Counted from the stretch's first letter, positions 28,174-36,929 are shown. The stretch is DNA of 60,000 bases from Roseicyclus marinus (GCF_036322625.1 NZ_AP027266.1:1-60000); one strand, 5' to 3'. Made by a program: numbers and translations. The notes: generated from the sequence alone by a model not told the origin.

Positions 28174-28189
28174 GGGGGCGAAAATGCGA

Positions 28190-28216
28190 AACGCCGCGCT
28201 TTGGGGGCGCGGCGTT
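28190..28216 (-). terminator. Rho-independent terminator after chrR
   Basis: AACGCCGCGC pairs perfectly with 28207-28216 across a 7-nt loop. On the minus strand it is followed by TTTCGCATTTT, and it lies 24 bp after the chrR stop, separating rpoE-chrR from hmgA. Confidence 0.8.
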
Positions 28217-28240
28217 CGGATGTGTCGAGGTTGGACAGGA

Positions 28241-28882
28241 TCAGATCCCGAGGAAGGGCTGCGCGATCCGGGGCAGGAGGCCGTTGAATTTCAACCGCCC
28301 ATCGGTGGCGATGAGGCAGATGCAATCCTCGCCCGGTTCGGCGACGGGGGTGTGATCGACCTGCTGGTCGGCCACCTCGATATCGCCACGGGCATAGACG
28401 CCATCGTCGTCGCGGAAGGCACCCTGAAGCACCAAGGTCATCTCGAGACCGCGGTGGGAATGCTGCGGCATGGCCTGACCGGCGGGGATGCAGATCAGCC
28501 GGGCCGTGGCATCGCCGTCGGAATAGACCACCGATTGCCGCGCGCCCAAGCCGATGCTGCGCCATTTCACGGCATCGGCATCGCCGCCGACGATCCGGCG
28601 GAGCGGTTCGGGAAAGATGCCGCGCACGGGCGCGGTGCGGCGCGTGGGTTTCATGCCGGCGATACGGGCCATGGTCTGTTCCAGGCTGTCGGCGCCGATG
28701 GGCGCCTCGTCCATATCGTCGAGCATGGCGCCGCCGACCGCCTCGTAACCCGCAAGACGCGCGCGGGCGTCATCGCTGAGCGAAACATGGGTCGCGACCA
28801 CCAGATCGAAGGCCTGCGGCAGCACGCCGGCGGCGTAGCCCATCAGCAGGTCGTCGGGGATATTGTGGCGAATGGTCTGCAT
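28241..28882 (-). CDS. chrR: ChrR-family anti-sigma factor lacking zinc cysteines
   Basis: ChrR, 213 aa, holds RpoE (ECF sigma) inactive until singlet oxygen triggers release. The N-terminal anti-sigma domain (about 1-85) has the family start and LVVATHVSLSDDARA. The cysteines that I remember as C35 and C38 in Rhodobacter sphaeroides ChrR are Ser36 and Ala39 here, and the RHH near the start is RHN. The C-terminal cupin keeps all four metal ligands: H141, H143 and E147 in QHSHRGLE, and H177 in DHTP. It is preceded 12 bp upstream by rpoE. The family is sure; how it folds without zinc is open. Confidence 0.9.
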   Translation of the reverse strand: MQTIRHNIPDDLLMGYAAGVLPQAFDLVVATHVSLSDDARARLAGYEAVGGAMLDDMDEAPIGADSLEQTMARIAGMKPTRRTAPVRGIFPEPLRRIVGGDADAVKWRSIGLGARQSVVYSDGDATARLICIPAGQAMPQHSHRGLEMTLVLQGAFRDDDGVYARGDIEVADQQVDHTPVAEPGEDCICLIATDGRLKFNGLLPRIAQPFLGI

Positions 28883-28894
28883 TCGTCGCCTTTC

Positions 28895-29443
28895 TCAGGT
28901 CATTGCGTGGCGCAACCTTTCCAGCGCCAACCTAATGCGGGACTTGATCGTGCCAAGGGGCAATCCGGTTTCGGCCGCGATTTCACTGTGAGTGAGGTCG
29001 CCGAAATACGCCCTTTCGATCAATTGCCGCTGTTTTTCGGGAAGCGTCCGGATCGCTTCGGCCAGTTTGGTCGTCTCTTGTTGCAGGGCGAGGACATCGG
29101 CCTGGTCGGGTGATTCTTCCGGACCCCAGGGCAATTCCTCGGGTTCGGGGCGGGCGTAGCGGCGCAACAGGTCGATCTTGCGGTTGCGTGCGATGGTGAA
29201 AATCCACGTCGACACGGCGGCCCGCGAGGGGTCGTAGAGATGCGCCTTGTTCCAGAGCGTGGCCATCACGTCCTGCATGCATTCCTCGGCCAGGGCCTCA
29301 TCGGCCCCGGATTTCATCAAGAAAGCCTTTACCCGTGGGGCGAAGTGGCGAAACACCTCGGCAAAGGCGGTCTGGTCCTGTGATCGTGCGATGGCGGAGA
29401 TCTTGTCCGCCCATTGCACGTCGATGGTGTCTTGTGCTGTCAC
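28895..29443 (-). CDS. rpoE: RpoE-type ECF sigma factor (ECF11-like)
   Basis: A 182-aa ECF sigma factor matching the R. sphaeroides RpoE group that directs the singlet-oxygen response. Region 2 contains FRHFAPRVKAFLMKSGADE and STWIFTIARNRKIDLLRR; region 4 contains LPEKQRQLIERAYFGDLTHSEIA and GLPLGTIKSRIRLALERLR. I chose GTG at 29443, which gives the family-like start and has GTGAGGCG upstream. An ATG at 29476 is possible. The ATG at 29545 is unlikely because the predicted transcript begins at about that base. chrR follows by 12 bp. Confidence 0.9.
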   Translation of the reverse strand: MTAQDTIDVQWADKISAIARSQDQTAFAEVFRHFAPRVKAFLMKSGADEALAEECMQDVMATLWNKAHLYDPSRAAVSTWIFTIARNRKIDLLRRYARPEPEELPWGPEESPDQADVLALQQETTKLAEAIRTLPEKQRQLIERAYFGDLTHSEIAAETGLPLGTIKSRIRLALERLRHAMT

Positions 29444-29550
29444 CGCCTCACGCCGCCTTTCGTGCCCAAGCGCCATGGACCGCGCCACGGGGGCGACGGT
29501 CGGAGCTTGGGCTGTATGGTCCGCACGGTCGTTCGACAACAGCATATCGT

Positions 29551-29579
29551 CCTTACGCCGAATGCCCTAGACCGGATCA
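29551..29579 (-). promoter_or_regulatory. ECF-type (RpoE) promoter of rpoE-chrR
   Basis: On the minus strand TGATCC (29579-29574) is followed after 18 bp by TAAGG (29555-29551). This matches the TGATC-N18/19-TAAG form known for R. sphaeroides RpoE promoters, implying autoregulation. The predicted start is near 29545. Confidence 0.75.
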
Positions 29580-29592
29580 AAAATAAATTCTT

Positions 29593-29622
29593 TGATCTGT
29601 GCGGGGTTGCGTTTCGTAAGCC
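29593..29622 (+). promoter_or_regulatory. ECF-type (RpoE) promoter of the flavoprotein-DUF1365-MFS-SDR operon
   Basis: On the plus strand TGATCT (29593-29598) is followed after 18 bp by TAAGCC (29617-29622). It is the mirror of the rpoE promoter, with the two -35 elements 13 bp apart, and lies 57 bp before the flavoprotein ATG. Confidence 0.75.
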
Positions 29623-29678
29623 TGACAAACGCAAGCTTGGCCAAGCGCCACATCCGCAACCGAAGGAACGACCGACAG

Positions 29679-30971
29679 ATGCCATTCGAACACCCGGCCC
29701 AGGCGCCGAAACGCATTGCCGTGATCGGCGCAGGGATTTCCGGCATGGGCGCGGCCTATCACCTGGCCGACAGCCATGCCGTCACCCTGTTCGAGGCCGA
29801 GGGCCGTCTGGGCGGCCATGCGCGCACGGTGGTCGCGGGCAAGCGCGGGGATCAGCCGGTGGATACCGGGTTCATCGTGTTCAACAACGTGAACTATCCC
29901 CACATGGTCAAGCTGTTCGCGGAACTGGACGTGCCGGTCGCGCTGTCGGACATGAGTTTCGCGGCCTCGATCGGGGGTGGAAAGATCGAATACGGGCTGC
30001 GCAGCCTGAACGCGCTTTTCGCGCAGAAATCGAACATGGTGCGGCCCGGATTTTTGCGGATGGTGCGCGACCTGATGCGGTTCAATGCGCAGGCCGAAGA
30101 GGTCGCCACCGACAGCACGGTCACGCTGGGCGAGCTGATGGACCAGATGGGCATGGGCCAATGGTTCCGCGACTATTACCTGACGCCGATTTCGGGCGCG
30201 ATCTGGTCGACGCCCAAGGAAGAGATCATGGAGTTCCCTGCGCAGGCGCTGGTGCGGTTTTTCCGCAACCATCACCTGTTGCAGGCCACGGGCCAGCACC
30301 AATGGTACACGGTCCGGGGCGGGTCCATCGAATATGTCTGCCGGCTGGAGCGCGCGATGCGGGCCAAGGGCGTGGATATCCGGCTGGCCAGCCCCATCAC
30401 GGCGGTCAAGCGCGGGCAAGGCGGTGTCGAGATCCTGCATGGCGGCGATTGGGAGGGGTTCGACGAGGTGGTTTTCGCCACCCATTCGGATGACAGCCTG
30501 CGGATGCTGGCCGACCCGACCCCGCAGGAAAGCGCCGCGCTGGGGGCTGTGCGGTATCAGCCCAACACCGCCGTGCTGCATGCCGATGCGCGCGCCATGC
30601 CCAAGCGGCGGGTGACGTGGTCGTCGTGGAACTATACCGAGCGCGAGGGCCACGAGGGCGGGCCCATCGATCTGACCTATTGGATGAATTGCCTGCAGCC
30701 GATCCCCGAAAGCGATCCCTTGTTCGTGACGCTGAACAGCCGCGCGCCCATCGACGACAAGTTGATCTATGACACGGCGGAATTCCGGCATCCGGTCTAT
30801 GACCTTGCCGCATTGGCCGCGCAGGGTACGGTCCGCGCGATGAACGGCCAGAACAACACCTGGTTCTGCGGGGCATGGATGAAGAACGGCTTCCACGAGG
30901 ACGGATATTCCAGCGCCATCGACGTGGTGAACGCGATGGCGGCGCGCGACGGGGCGGCTGTCGCCGCATGA
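29679..30971 (+). CDS. FAD/NAD-binding amine-oxidase-like flavoprotein (COG2907 type)
   Basis: A 430-aa flavoprotein with an N-terminal dinucleotide-binding IAVIGAGISGMGAAYHLAD and the following FEAEGRLGGHART segment, typical of the amine oxidase/desaturase superfamily. The conserved VDTGFIVFNNVNYPHM and the C-terminal FCGAWMKNGFHEDGY are characteristic of the COG2907 group. As I recall, its R. sphaeroides counterpart is the first gene of the RpoE-dependent operon divergent from rpoE-chrR, linked to membrane-lipid changes under singlet oxygen. AAGGA lies 12 nt before the ATG. Its stop overlaps the DUF1365 start (ATGA). Confidence 0.85.
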   Translation: MPFEHPAQAPKRIAVIGAGISGMGAAYHLADSHAVTLFEAEGRLGGHARTVVAGKRGDQPVDTGFIVFNNVNYPHMVKLFAELDVPVALSDMSFAASIGGGKIEYGLRSLNALFAQKSNMVRPGFLRMVRDLMRFNAQAEEVATDSTVTLGELMDQMGMGQWFRDYYLTPISGAIWSTPKEEIMEFPAQALVRFFRNHHLLQATGQHQWYTVRGGSIEYVCRLERAMRAKGVDIRLASPITAVKRGQGGVEILHGGDWEGFDEVVFATHSDDSLRMLADPTPQESAALGAVRYQPNTAVLHADARAMPKRRVTWSSWNYTEREGHEGGPIDLTYWMNCLQPIPESDPLFVTLNSRAPIDDKLIYDTAEFRHPVYDLAALAAQGTVRAMNGQNNTWFCGAWMKNGFHEDGYSSAIDVVNAMAARDGAAVAA

Positions 30972-31729
30972 GCGCGGTCGAGCATATCGCGGGCTCGACC
31001 TTTCACGGGCGGCGGGGTGCGGTGGAGAATGCCTTCACCTATTCCATCGATTACGTGCTGCTGGATGCCGAAGAGGCGCGGCCAAGCGCGCCCTGGCTGT
31101 TCGGGCGCAACCGCGCAGGCCTGACCGCGCTGCATGACGCCGATCATGGCGGGCCGCCCAAGGCGGGGCGCGGCGCGCCATGGGCGCGGGAGGTGTTGGC
31201 CGCGCATGGGCTGGCGGATGTCACGGGTGGCAAGCTGATGCTGCTCGCGCAGCCAAGGATGCTGGGCCATGTGTTCAACCCGGTGTCCTTTTGGCTGGCG
31301 CATGATGCGGCGGGGGCGATGCGGGCGGTGATCGCGGAGGTGACGAACACGTTCGGCGACCGGCATTCCTATCTCTGCGCGAGGGAGGATCGGGCGCCGA
31401 TCACCCGCGAGGATGTGTTGAGCGCGCAGAAGATCATGCATGTCTCGCCTTTTCAGCCGATCGCGGGGGGCTACACGTTCCGTTTCGACATCCGGGAGGA
31501 TCGGGTGGGGATCTGGATCGATTATGCCACCGGGAACGAGGGCGTTCTGGCGACGCTGACGGGTCGGCGCGCGGCCCTGACCACGTTTGGCATCTTGCGG
31601 TCCGCGCTGCGCCGTCCCCTGGGGGCGCGGCGGGTTCTGGCCCTGATCCATTGGCAGGCGCTGAAGCTCTGGTGGAAGGGCGCGCCCTATCGCGTGCGCC
31701 CCGAACCGCCCGAGCGCGAAGTGTCCTGA
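30968..31729 (+). CDS. DUF1365 family protein
   Basis: A 253-aa cytosolic protein of the DUF1365 family, commonly paired with COG2907 flavoproteins and cyclopropane-fatty-acid synthases. Family sequences include GHVFNPVSFWLAHDA, VTNTFGDRHSYL and QKIMHVSPFQPIAGGYTFRF. Biochemical function is unsettled; context points to lipid modification. It is translationally coupled to the flavoprotein and followed two bases later by the MFS gene. Confidence 0.87.
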   Translation: MSAVEHIAGSTFHGRRGAVENAFTYSIDYVLLDAEEARPSAPWLFGRNRAGLTALHDADHGGPPKAGRGAPWAREVLAAHGLADVTGGKLMLLAQPRMLGHVFNPVSFWLAHDAAGAMRAVIAEVTNTFGDRHSYLCAREDRAPITREDVLSAQKIMHVSPFQPIAGGYTFRFDIREDRVGIWIDYATGNEGVLATLTGRRAALTTFGILRSALRRPLGARRVLALIHWQALKLWWKGAPYRVRPEPPEREVS

Positions 31730-31731
31730 GC

Positions 31732-32982
31732 ATGGCGCCTGCCCCGTCCCGACCGGGTTACGCGGTTTTCGCGGGCATGCTGGCTGCGGCGGGCCTGCCG
31801 ATCTACATCCACGCGCCCAAGGTCTATGTCGACAGCTATGGCGTGGGCCTGGGTGCGCTGGCGGGCGTGTTGTTCGCGTTGCGGCTGTTCGACGTGGTGC
31901 AGGACCCGGCCCTTGGCTGGTTGGCGGAACGGCTGCGGGCCCGGCGCGGGCTGGCGGTGGCGGGGGGTGTCGCGGTTCTGGCGGGATCGATGCTGGGGCT
32001 GTTTGCGATAGCGCCGCCCATCGTACCGGTCTGGTGGTTCGCGCTGATGATGACGGGGCTGTTTTCGGCTTTCTCGTTTTTGACGATCTGCATGTATGCC
32101 CAAGGGGTCGCGGCGGCCCCGAGATTGGGCGAACAGGGCTATCTGCGGTTGGCGGCATGGCGGGAGACGGGCGCGCTCCTCGGCGTCTGCGCCGCCGCCG
32201 TCGCGCCGACGGTTTTGGATGCGACGGGCGATCCCTATGGCAATTTCGCGCTGGGCTTTGCGCTGGTTTGCGCGCTGGCGCTGTGGCTGATGCGCGGGCA
32301 ATGGCGGGGCGAGGCGGCACTCGCCGGCGGGAGCGGGTTCGCGGTGGTTCTGGCCGATCCGGTGGCGCGGCGGTTGCTGATCGTGGCGCTGATGAACGCG
32401 GCCCCGGTCGCGGTCTCGTCCACCTTGTTCCTGTTCTACGTGGAAAGCGTGCTGGAGGCGCCGGGGTGGGAAGGGCCGCTGTTGCTGTTGTTCTTTCTTG
32501 CGGCGGCGGGATCTGCACCGGTCTGGACGCGGCTTGCGGCACGGTTCGGGGCAAGGGCGATGCTTTTGGCGGCGATGGCGCTGGCGATTGTGTCCTTTTC
32601 GCTCGTCCTGGGATTGGGGGCGGGGAATACGACGCTGTTCGCCCTGATCTGCCTGGCCTCGGGCGCGGCGCTGGGAGCCGATTTCGCGCTCTTGCCCGCG
32701 TTGTTTGCGCGGCGGCTGGAGGAGATCGCGCCGGAGGCGGCGGCGGGATTCGGACTGTGGGCTTTCGTGTCCAAGTTGACGCTCGCCTTTGCGGCGGTGG
32801 TGCTGTTGCCCGCGCTGGAGGGGGCGGGGTTCGTGTCGGGGGGTGAGAGCCCGCAAGGCGCGCTCGATCTTTTGACATGGCTATATGCGCTGGTGCCCTG
32901 TGTCCTGAAACTGGGCGCGATGGCGGTGCTGGCGACCACGGCGCTGCCCGAGGGCGGGCGCGGGACCGGAAAGGAGCGGTGA
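31732..32982 (+). CDS. MFS_2-type transporter
   Basis: A 416-aa transporter with about twelve membrane helices. The N-terminal LPIYIHAPKVYVDSYGVGL and LFDVVQDPALGWLAERLRAR resemble the GPH/MFS_2 branch, which includes sugar and lysophospholipid carriers. Its place in the RpoE-type operon with lipid-linked genes fits a lipid-related or export role, which is inference. The start is two bases past the DUF1365 stop and the end shares a base with the SDR start. Confidence 0.82.
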   Translation: MAPAPSRPGYAVFAGMLAAAGLPIYIHAPKVYVDSYGVGLGALAGVLFALRLFDVVQDPALGWLAERLRARRGLAVAGGVAVLAGSMLGLFAIAPPIVPVWWFALMMTGLFSAFSFLTICMYAQGVAAAPRLGEQGYLRLAAWRETGALLGVCAAAVAPTVLDATGDPYGNFALGFALVCALALWLMRGQWRGEAALAGGSGFAVVLADPVARRLLIVALMNAAPVAVSSTLFLFYVESVLEAPGWEGPLLLLFFLAAAGSAPVWTRLAARFGARAMLLAAMALAIVSFSLVLGLGAGNTTLFALICLASGAALGADFALLPALFARRLEEIAPEAAAGFGLWAFVSKLTLAFAAVVLLPALEGAGFVSGGESPQGALDLLTWLYALVPCVLKLGAMAVLATTALPEGGRGTGKER

Positions 32983-33713
32983 TGCGGGACTGGAACGGGA
33001 AGAGATATTGGCTGGTCGGGGCCTCCGAAGGATTGGGCCGGGCGCTGGCGCTCAAGATGAGCCGGGCGGGGGCGGAGTTGATCCTGTCGGCGCGGTCGGG
33101 CGAGCGGCTGGAGGCCTTGGCCGCCGAACTGCCGGGGCGGGCGCGGGTCGTGCCGATGGATATCGCCGACCGCGAGAGCGTGAAGGCCGCCCGCGCGGAG
33201 GCGGGCGAGATCGACGGCATGATCTTTCTGGCCGGTGTCTATTGGCCGCTGTCGGCCAAGGCCTGGGATGCCGAGGCGGTCGAGACCATGTTCGACGTGA
33301 ACCTGACCGGGGCGGCGCGGGTTCTGGGCGAGGTGGTGCCGGGTTTCGTCGCGCGCGACCGGGGCCATATTGTGCTGACCGGGAGCCTGTCGGGGTTTCG
33401 GGGATTGCCCGGGGCCATCGGCTATGCGGCGTCGAAGGCGGGGCTGTATTCGCTGGCCGAATCGCTGGACGGCGATCTGAAGGACACGGGCGTCGAGGTG
33501 CAGCTGGTGAACCCCGGGTTCATCAAGACGCGGCTGACCGACAAGAACGATTTCACCATGCCCTTCATCATGGAGCCCGAGGCGGCGGCGGATGTGTTTT
33601 TCGAACACATGACGGCAGGCGGTTTCGCGCGGAGTTTCCCGACGCTTTTCAGCCTCGTGTTCCGGCTGAGCGCCTTTTTGCCCCATGGGCTCTACCGGCG
33701 GCTGTTTTTCTGA
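32982..33713 (+). CDS. Short-chain dehydrogenase/reductase
   Basis: A 243-aa SDR with the cofactor-binding YWLVGASEGLGRALA near residue 10 (TGxxxGxG variant), and the catalytic Ser in LTGSLSGFRG and Tyr-Lys in YAASKAG. The C-terminal tail is hydrophobic and basic (FLPHGLYRRLFF), perhaps membrane-associating. The substrate is unknown. It starts on the MFS stop (TGATG), so it is co-translated; a GTG at 32979 is the alternative start. Confidence 0.87.
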   Translation: MRDWNGKRYWLVGASEGLGRALALKMSRAGAELILSARSGERLEALAAELPGRARVVPMDIADRESVKAARAEAGEIDGMIFLAGVYWPLSAKAWDAEAVETMFDVNLTGAARVLGEVVPGFVARDRGHIVLTGSLSGFRGLPGAIGYAASKAGLYSLAESLDGDLKDTGVEVQLVNPGFIKTRLTDKNDFTMPFIMEPEAAADVFFEHMTAGGFARSFPTLFSLVFRLSAFLPHGLYRRLFF

Positions 33714-33802
33714 AACCGCGCGGCTGTTTGCGGCAGATCAAGGACCGGCGCGTGTTTGCCATGTCCCATGGTCGCGACAGGACCGCGAGGAGGAGAGGCG
33801 CG

Positions 33803-34117
33803 ATGGATATCCCGGCAAGCATGGTGGCCCAGGTGATCTTGATGGGTCACGAGATCGAACGGGCGGAGGGCGAATTGCGCGCCTTCATCGAGGGCATGAC
33901 GGAGGATGCGCAAGCCGAACTGGTCGCGCTTTACTGGATCGGGCGGGGCAGTTTCGAGGTCGAGGATTGGGCCGAGGCCGTGGCGACCGCGCGCGCAGAG
34001 GCGACGACGCCCACCGCCGATTACCTGCTCGGCAGCCCGCATTTTGCCGATCACCTGGAAGCGGGGGCGGAAGCCATGGGCCTGGATGTGGCCGGCGCGG
34101 AAGACGACCTGATGTGA
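33803..34117 (+). CDS. DUF3775-type small protein
   Basis: A 104-aa soluble acidic protein resembling DUF3775 (VAQVILMGHEIERAEGEL, ALYWIGRGSFEVEDWAEAV, TPTADYLLGSPHFADHLEAG). GAGGAGAGG stands directly upstream of the ATG. It lies 89 bp after the SDR gene and may be the last gene of the RpoE-type operon or separate. Function is unknown. Confidence 0.75.
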   Translation: MDIPASMVAQVILMGHEIERAEGELRAFIEGMTEDAQAELVALYWIGRGSFEVEDWAEAVATARAEATTPTADYLLGSPHFADHLEAGAEAMGLDVAGAEDDLM

Positions 34118-34229
34118 GCCGCCGGGCGTCGGGCGGCGGATATCCGTATTCGGTGAAGATGAGGGGGCCCTTGTGTGGAGGCGTGACCGGGACCCCCAGC
34201 CGAGCCGCGCGTGCCACGGGCCGGGCCTG

Positions 34230-34250
34230 CATATTTGTGGAAAGATGAAG
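34230..34250 (+). repeat. Dispersed intergenic repeat TATTTnTGGAAAGATGAAG (copy A)
   Basis: CATATTTGTGGAAAGATGAAG lies between the convergent DUF3775 and phosphatase genes. Closely similar sequences recur at 45918-45939 and 51251-51273. Confidence 0.75.
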
Positions 34251-34263
34251 CCGGGGGGCGGTT

Positions 34264-34914
34264 TCAGTATTCCGTGCGGGCGTGGAGCCGGTCGGGCGTG
34301 TCGAGATGGGGCGTGGCGTTGAAGCCCGAGAGGATCTGCGCCTCTGGCAGGACCATCACGCGGTGGATCGAGCAATTGCGGATCGGCACGAGGAGATGGG
34401 CCATCCGCGCGATGTCGAGGTCGAGGAGATGGCGCGCCATCATGCCGATCACCCCGCCCGAGGTGACGCAGAGCACCCGGCGACCGGGGCGGGCGGCGAT
34501 GGTCAGCATCTCGGCCACGCGGGATTCGAAATCGAGATAGCTTTCGTTGCCCTGGATCTCGGCGCGCTGCCAGGCCTTCATCACGTCGGTGATGTGGTGG
34601 ACGAAGTTTTCGGGCGTGGCGGGGGGCGTGCCGTTTTTCGCGGCATGGGCCTGGGTCAGGTTGAAGTAGTCAAGTTCGTTCAGGCGGGGATCGATTTCGG
34701 GCTCTGCGCCCATGTCGCCCATGGCGGCGAGCGTTTCGCGGTGGCGGCGAAGCGAGCCCGTCAGCACCCGGTCGAAGGGCGCGTCATGGCTGCGCAGCCA
34801 GTCGCCCAGCCAGCGCGCCTGCTGGTGGCCGAGATCGGAGAGGCGGTCGTAGCCGTCTTCGTCCTGGGCTGCGGAATTTGCCTGTCCGTGGCGGACCAGA
34901 ACCAATTCGCCCAT
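34264..34914 (-). CDS. Histidine phosphatase family protein
   Basis: A 216-aa phosphoglycerate-mutase-like phosphatase. The catalytic [14 protein letters not shown] (RHG) is at the start, a second basic residue lies in [10 protein letters not shown], and the second His should be near VTSGGVIGM, where most relatives have SHGGV. That missing His is notable, though it is also absent in some related proteins. The substrate is unknown. It converges with the DUF3775 gene. Confidence 0.82.
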   Translation of the reverse strand: MGELVLVRHGQANSAAQDEDGYDRLSDLGHQQARWLGDWLRSHDAPFDRVLTGSLRRHRETLAAMGDMGAEPEIDPRLNELDYFNLTQAHAAKNGTPPATPENFVHHITDVMKAWQRAEIQGNESYLDFESRVAEMLTIAARPGRRVLCVTSGGVIGMMARHLLDLDIARMAHLLVPIRNCSIHRVMVLPEAQILSGFNATPHLDTPDRLHARTEY

Positions 34915-35014
34915 GTCGCATTCCCCTTGCTGCTCTTGCGGAGGTCATGGGGGATGGGGCGGGCGGGCGCAACCCCGGCTGGACGGGGCGGCATCCGCGT
35001 GGTTCAAACGGGGC

Positions 35015-36223
35015 ATGAGCAGAATTCCCGTCGATCCCGCCCGTTTCCTGTCCGATCTTCATGCGCTGCGCCGGTTCGGCGGCGATGCGTCCAGCAAGGG
35101 TGTGCGCCGCCGCGCGCTGACCGAGGCCGATATCGCCGCGCGCGATTGGCTGGCGGAACGGATCGAGGAGGCGGGGCTGGAGGCGCGGATCGACCCCTTG
35201 GGCAATGTCTTCGGCCTGGCGGAGGGGCGGTCGCTATTGCTGGGGTCGCATTCGGACACGCAGCCCGAGGGCGGGTGGCTGGATGGGGCGTTGGGCGTGA
35301 TCGCGGCGCTGGAGGTCGCGCGGGCGGCGAAGGAGGCGGGCGGGCCGCCGATTTCGGTCGTGAGTTTCGAGGATGAGGAAGGGCGGTTCGGCGCGCTGAC
35401 GGGCAGTTCGGTCTGGGCCGGGAAATTGTCGCTGGAGGCGGCGGACCGGTTGGTCGCGACCGATGGGACGGGATTTGCGCAAGCACGGGCGGCTTTGGGC
35501 GACAGGGTCGGGGAATTCGTCGATCCCGCGCGCTTCAGCGGGTTTCTGGAGATGCATATCGAGCAAGGCCCGGTGTTGCATGAGGCGGGCGAGGCGATCG
35601 GCGTGGTGACGGGGATCGTGGGTCTGCGGCAGGTGCAGGTCACCGTGCGCGGTCAGCAGAACCACGCGGGCACGACGCCGATGGCGCATCGCAAGGATGC
35701 CTTTACGTTGGCGGCGAGGATCGCCACGGCGCTGCCCGAGCGGTTCGCCAATATCGTGACGCCGCAATCGGTCTGGACCATCGGGCATATCGTGCTGCAT
35801 CCCGGCGCGTCCTCGGTCGTGCCGGGGCGGGCGGAATTTTCGCTGCAATGGCGCGATATCGATGCGGACCGGCTGGACCGGATGGAAGCGGCGATCATGG
35901 GGCTGTTGGAGGATGTGGCCGCCGAGAGCGGCTGCGAGGTGACGAGCGCGCGGTTGCGCCATGATCTGGCGCCGATGCCGATGGACCCAAGCATGCAGGC
36001 GGCGCTGTCGGCGGCGGCGGAGGCGGTCGCGCCGGGGCGGTGGCGGGCCATGCCCTCGGGCGCGTTGCATGATGCGTCGAACCTGGCCGGGTTGATGCCG
36101 GTGGGGATGGTCTTTGTCCCGTCGATCGGGGGGATTTCCCACGATTTCGCGGAGGATACGGGCGAGGACGATCTTGTGACCGGGTTGCAGGTTCTGGCGG
36201 AGGCTGCGGCGCGGTTGGGGTGA
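35015..36223 (+). CDS. M20-family amidohydrolase (N-carbamoyl-amino acid/allantoate type)
   Basis: A 402-aa zinc-dependent hydrolase of the hydantoinase/carbamoylase group, which splits N-carbamoyl-L-amino acids, ureidoglycolate or allantoate. Metal-binding sequences are [42 protein letters not shown] and [30 protein letters not shown] marks the dimerisation lid. The His-to-Ser change at SHSDT versus the usual SHlDT is normal variation. No partner hydantoinase or ureide genes are adjacent, so the substrate is not determined. The ATG at 35015 fits the family start. Confidence 0.88.
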   Translation: MSRIPVDPARFLSDLHALRRFGGDASSKGVRRRALTEADIAARDWLAERIEEAGLEARIDPLGNVFGLAEGRSLLLGSHSDTQPEGGWLDGALGVIAALEVARAAKEAGGPPISVVSFEDEEGRFGALTGSSVWAGKLSLEAADRLVATDGTGFAQARAALGDRVGEFVDPARFSGFLEMHIEQGPVLHEAGEAIGVVTGIVGLRQVQVTVRGQQNHAGTTPMAHRKDAFTLAARIATALPERFANIVTPQSVWTIGHIVLHPGASSVVPGRAEFSLQWRDIDADRLDRMEAAIMGLLEDVAAESGCEVTSARLRHDLAPMPMDPSMQAALSAAAEAVAPGRWRAMPSGALHDASNLAGLMPVGMVFVPSIGGISHDFAEDTGEDDLVTGLQVLAEAAARLG

Positions 36224-36227
36224 GGCT

Positions 36228-36929
36228 TCACCCCCAGACCACATCGCCCAGAAAGATGTAGCCTGCGCCGTAGATCGTCTTGATCAGGCGGGGGTTTTTC
36301 GGGTCTTCGCCGAGCTTGGTGCGCAGGCGCGAGATGCGGACGTCCATGGCGCGGTCGAAACTGTCACCGGCCGCGCCGCCCAGGCTTTCCTGCATCTGCT
36401 GGCGCGAGATCAGGCGCTTGGGCGCTTCGAGGAAGAGGCGCAGCACCTCGCCCTCGGCATGGGAGAAGCTGGTCTCCGTGCCCGAGGCATCGACGAGCAG
36501 GTAGCGGTCGAAATGGGCGGTCCAGCCGTTGAAACGGGCGGTGTCGAGGCTTTGGCCTGCGGCCTTGGGGGTGCGCAGGCGCGCGCGGATGCGGGCCACG
36601 ACCTCGGCCGGGTCGAAGGGTTTGATGATGTAATCGTCGGCGCCAAGCTCGAGCCCGGTCACGCGGTCCTGCACCTGCGCGCGGCCCGAGATGATGATGA
36701 TCGCGGCCCCCGATTCGAGGGCAAGGCGGTGGACGAGGGCCAGCCCGTCGCGGTCGGGCAGGCCGAGGTCCACGAGGCAGACATCGGGGGTGGAGCGCGC
36801 GAGTGCCGCCTCGAAATCGGCGGCGCGGCCATAGGTGGCGGTGCGAAAGCCCGCTTCGGTCAGCGTGTCGGAGAGGAGCGCGCGGATTTGCGGCTCGTCG
36901 TCGAGAATGGCGACGAGGGGCTGGGTCAT
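36228..36929 (-). CDS. OmpR/PhoB-type response regulator
   Basis: A 233-aa two-component regulator. The receiver domain (about 1-120) has the acidic pair in AILDDEPQ, the phospho-acceptor Asp in VCLVDLGLPDRDG and the conserved Lys in IIKPFDP. The C-terminal winged helix contains RAMDVRISRLRTKLGEDP and LIKTIYGAGYIF, the DNA-recognition and wing segments. The ATG overlaps the stop of the sensor kinase gene (ATGA), making them a cognate pair. The target genes are unknown. Confidence 0.9.
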   Translation of the reverse strand: MTQPLVAILDDEPQIRALLSDTLTEAGFRTATYGRAADFEAALARSTPDVCLVDLGLPDRDGLALVHRLALESGAAIIIISGRAQVQDRVTGLELGADDYIIKPFDPAEVVARIRARLRTPKAAGQSLDTARFNGWTAHFDRYLLVDASGTETSFSHAEGEVLRLFLEAPKRLISRQQMQESLGGAAGDSFDRAMDVRISRLRTKLGEDPKNPRLIKTIYGAGYIFLGDVVWG

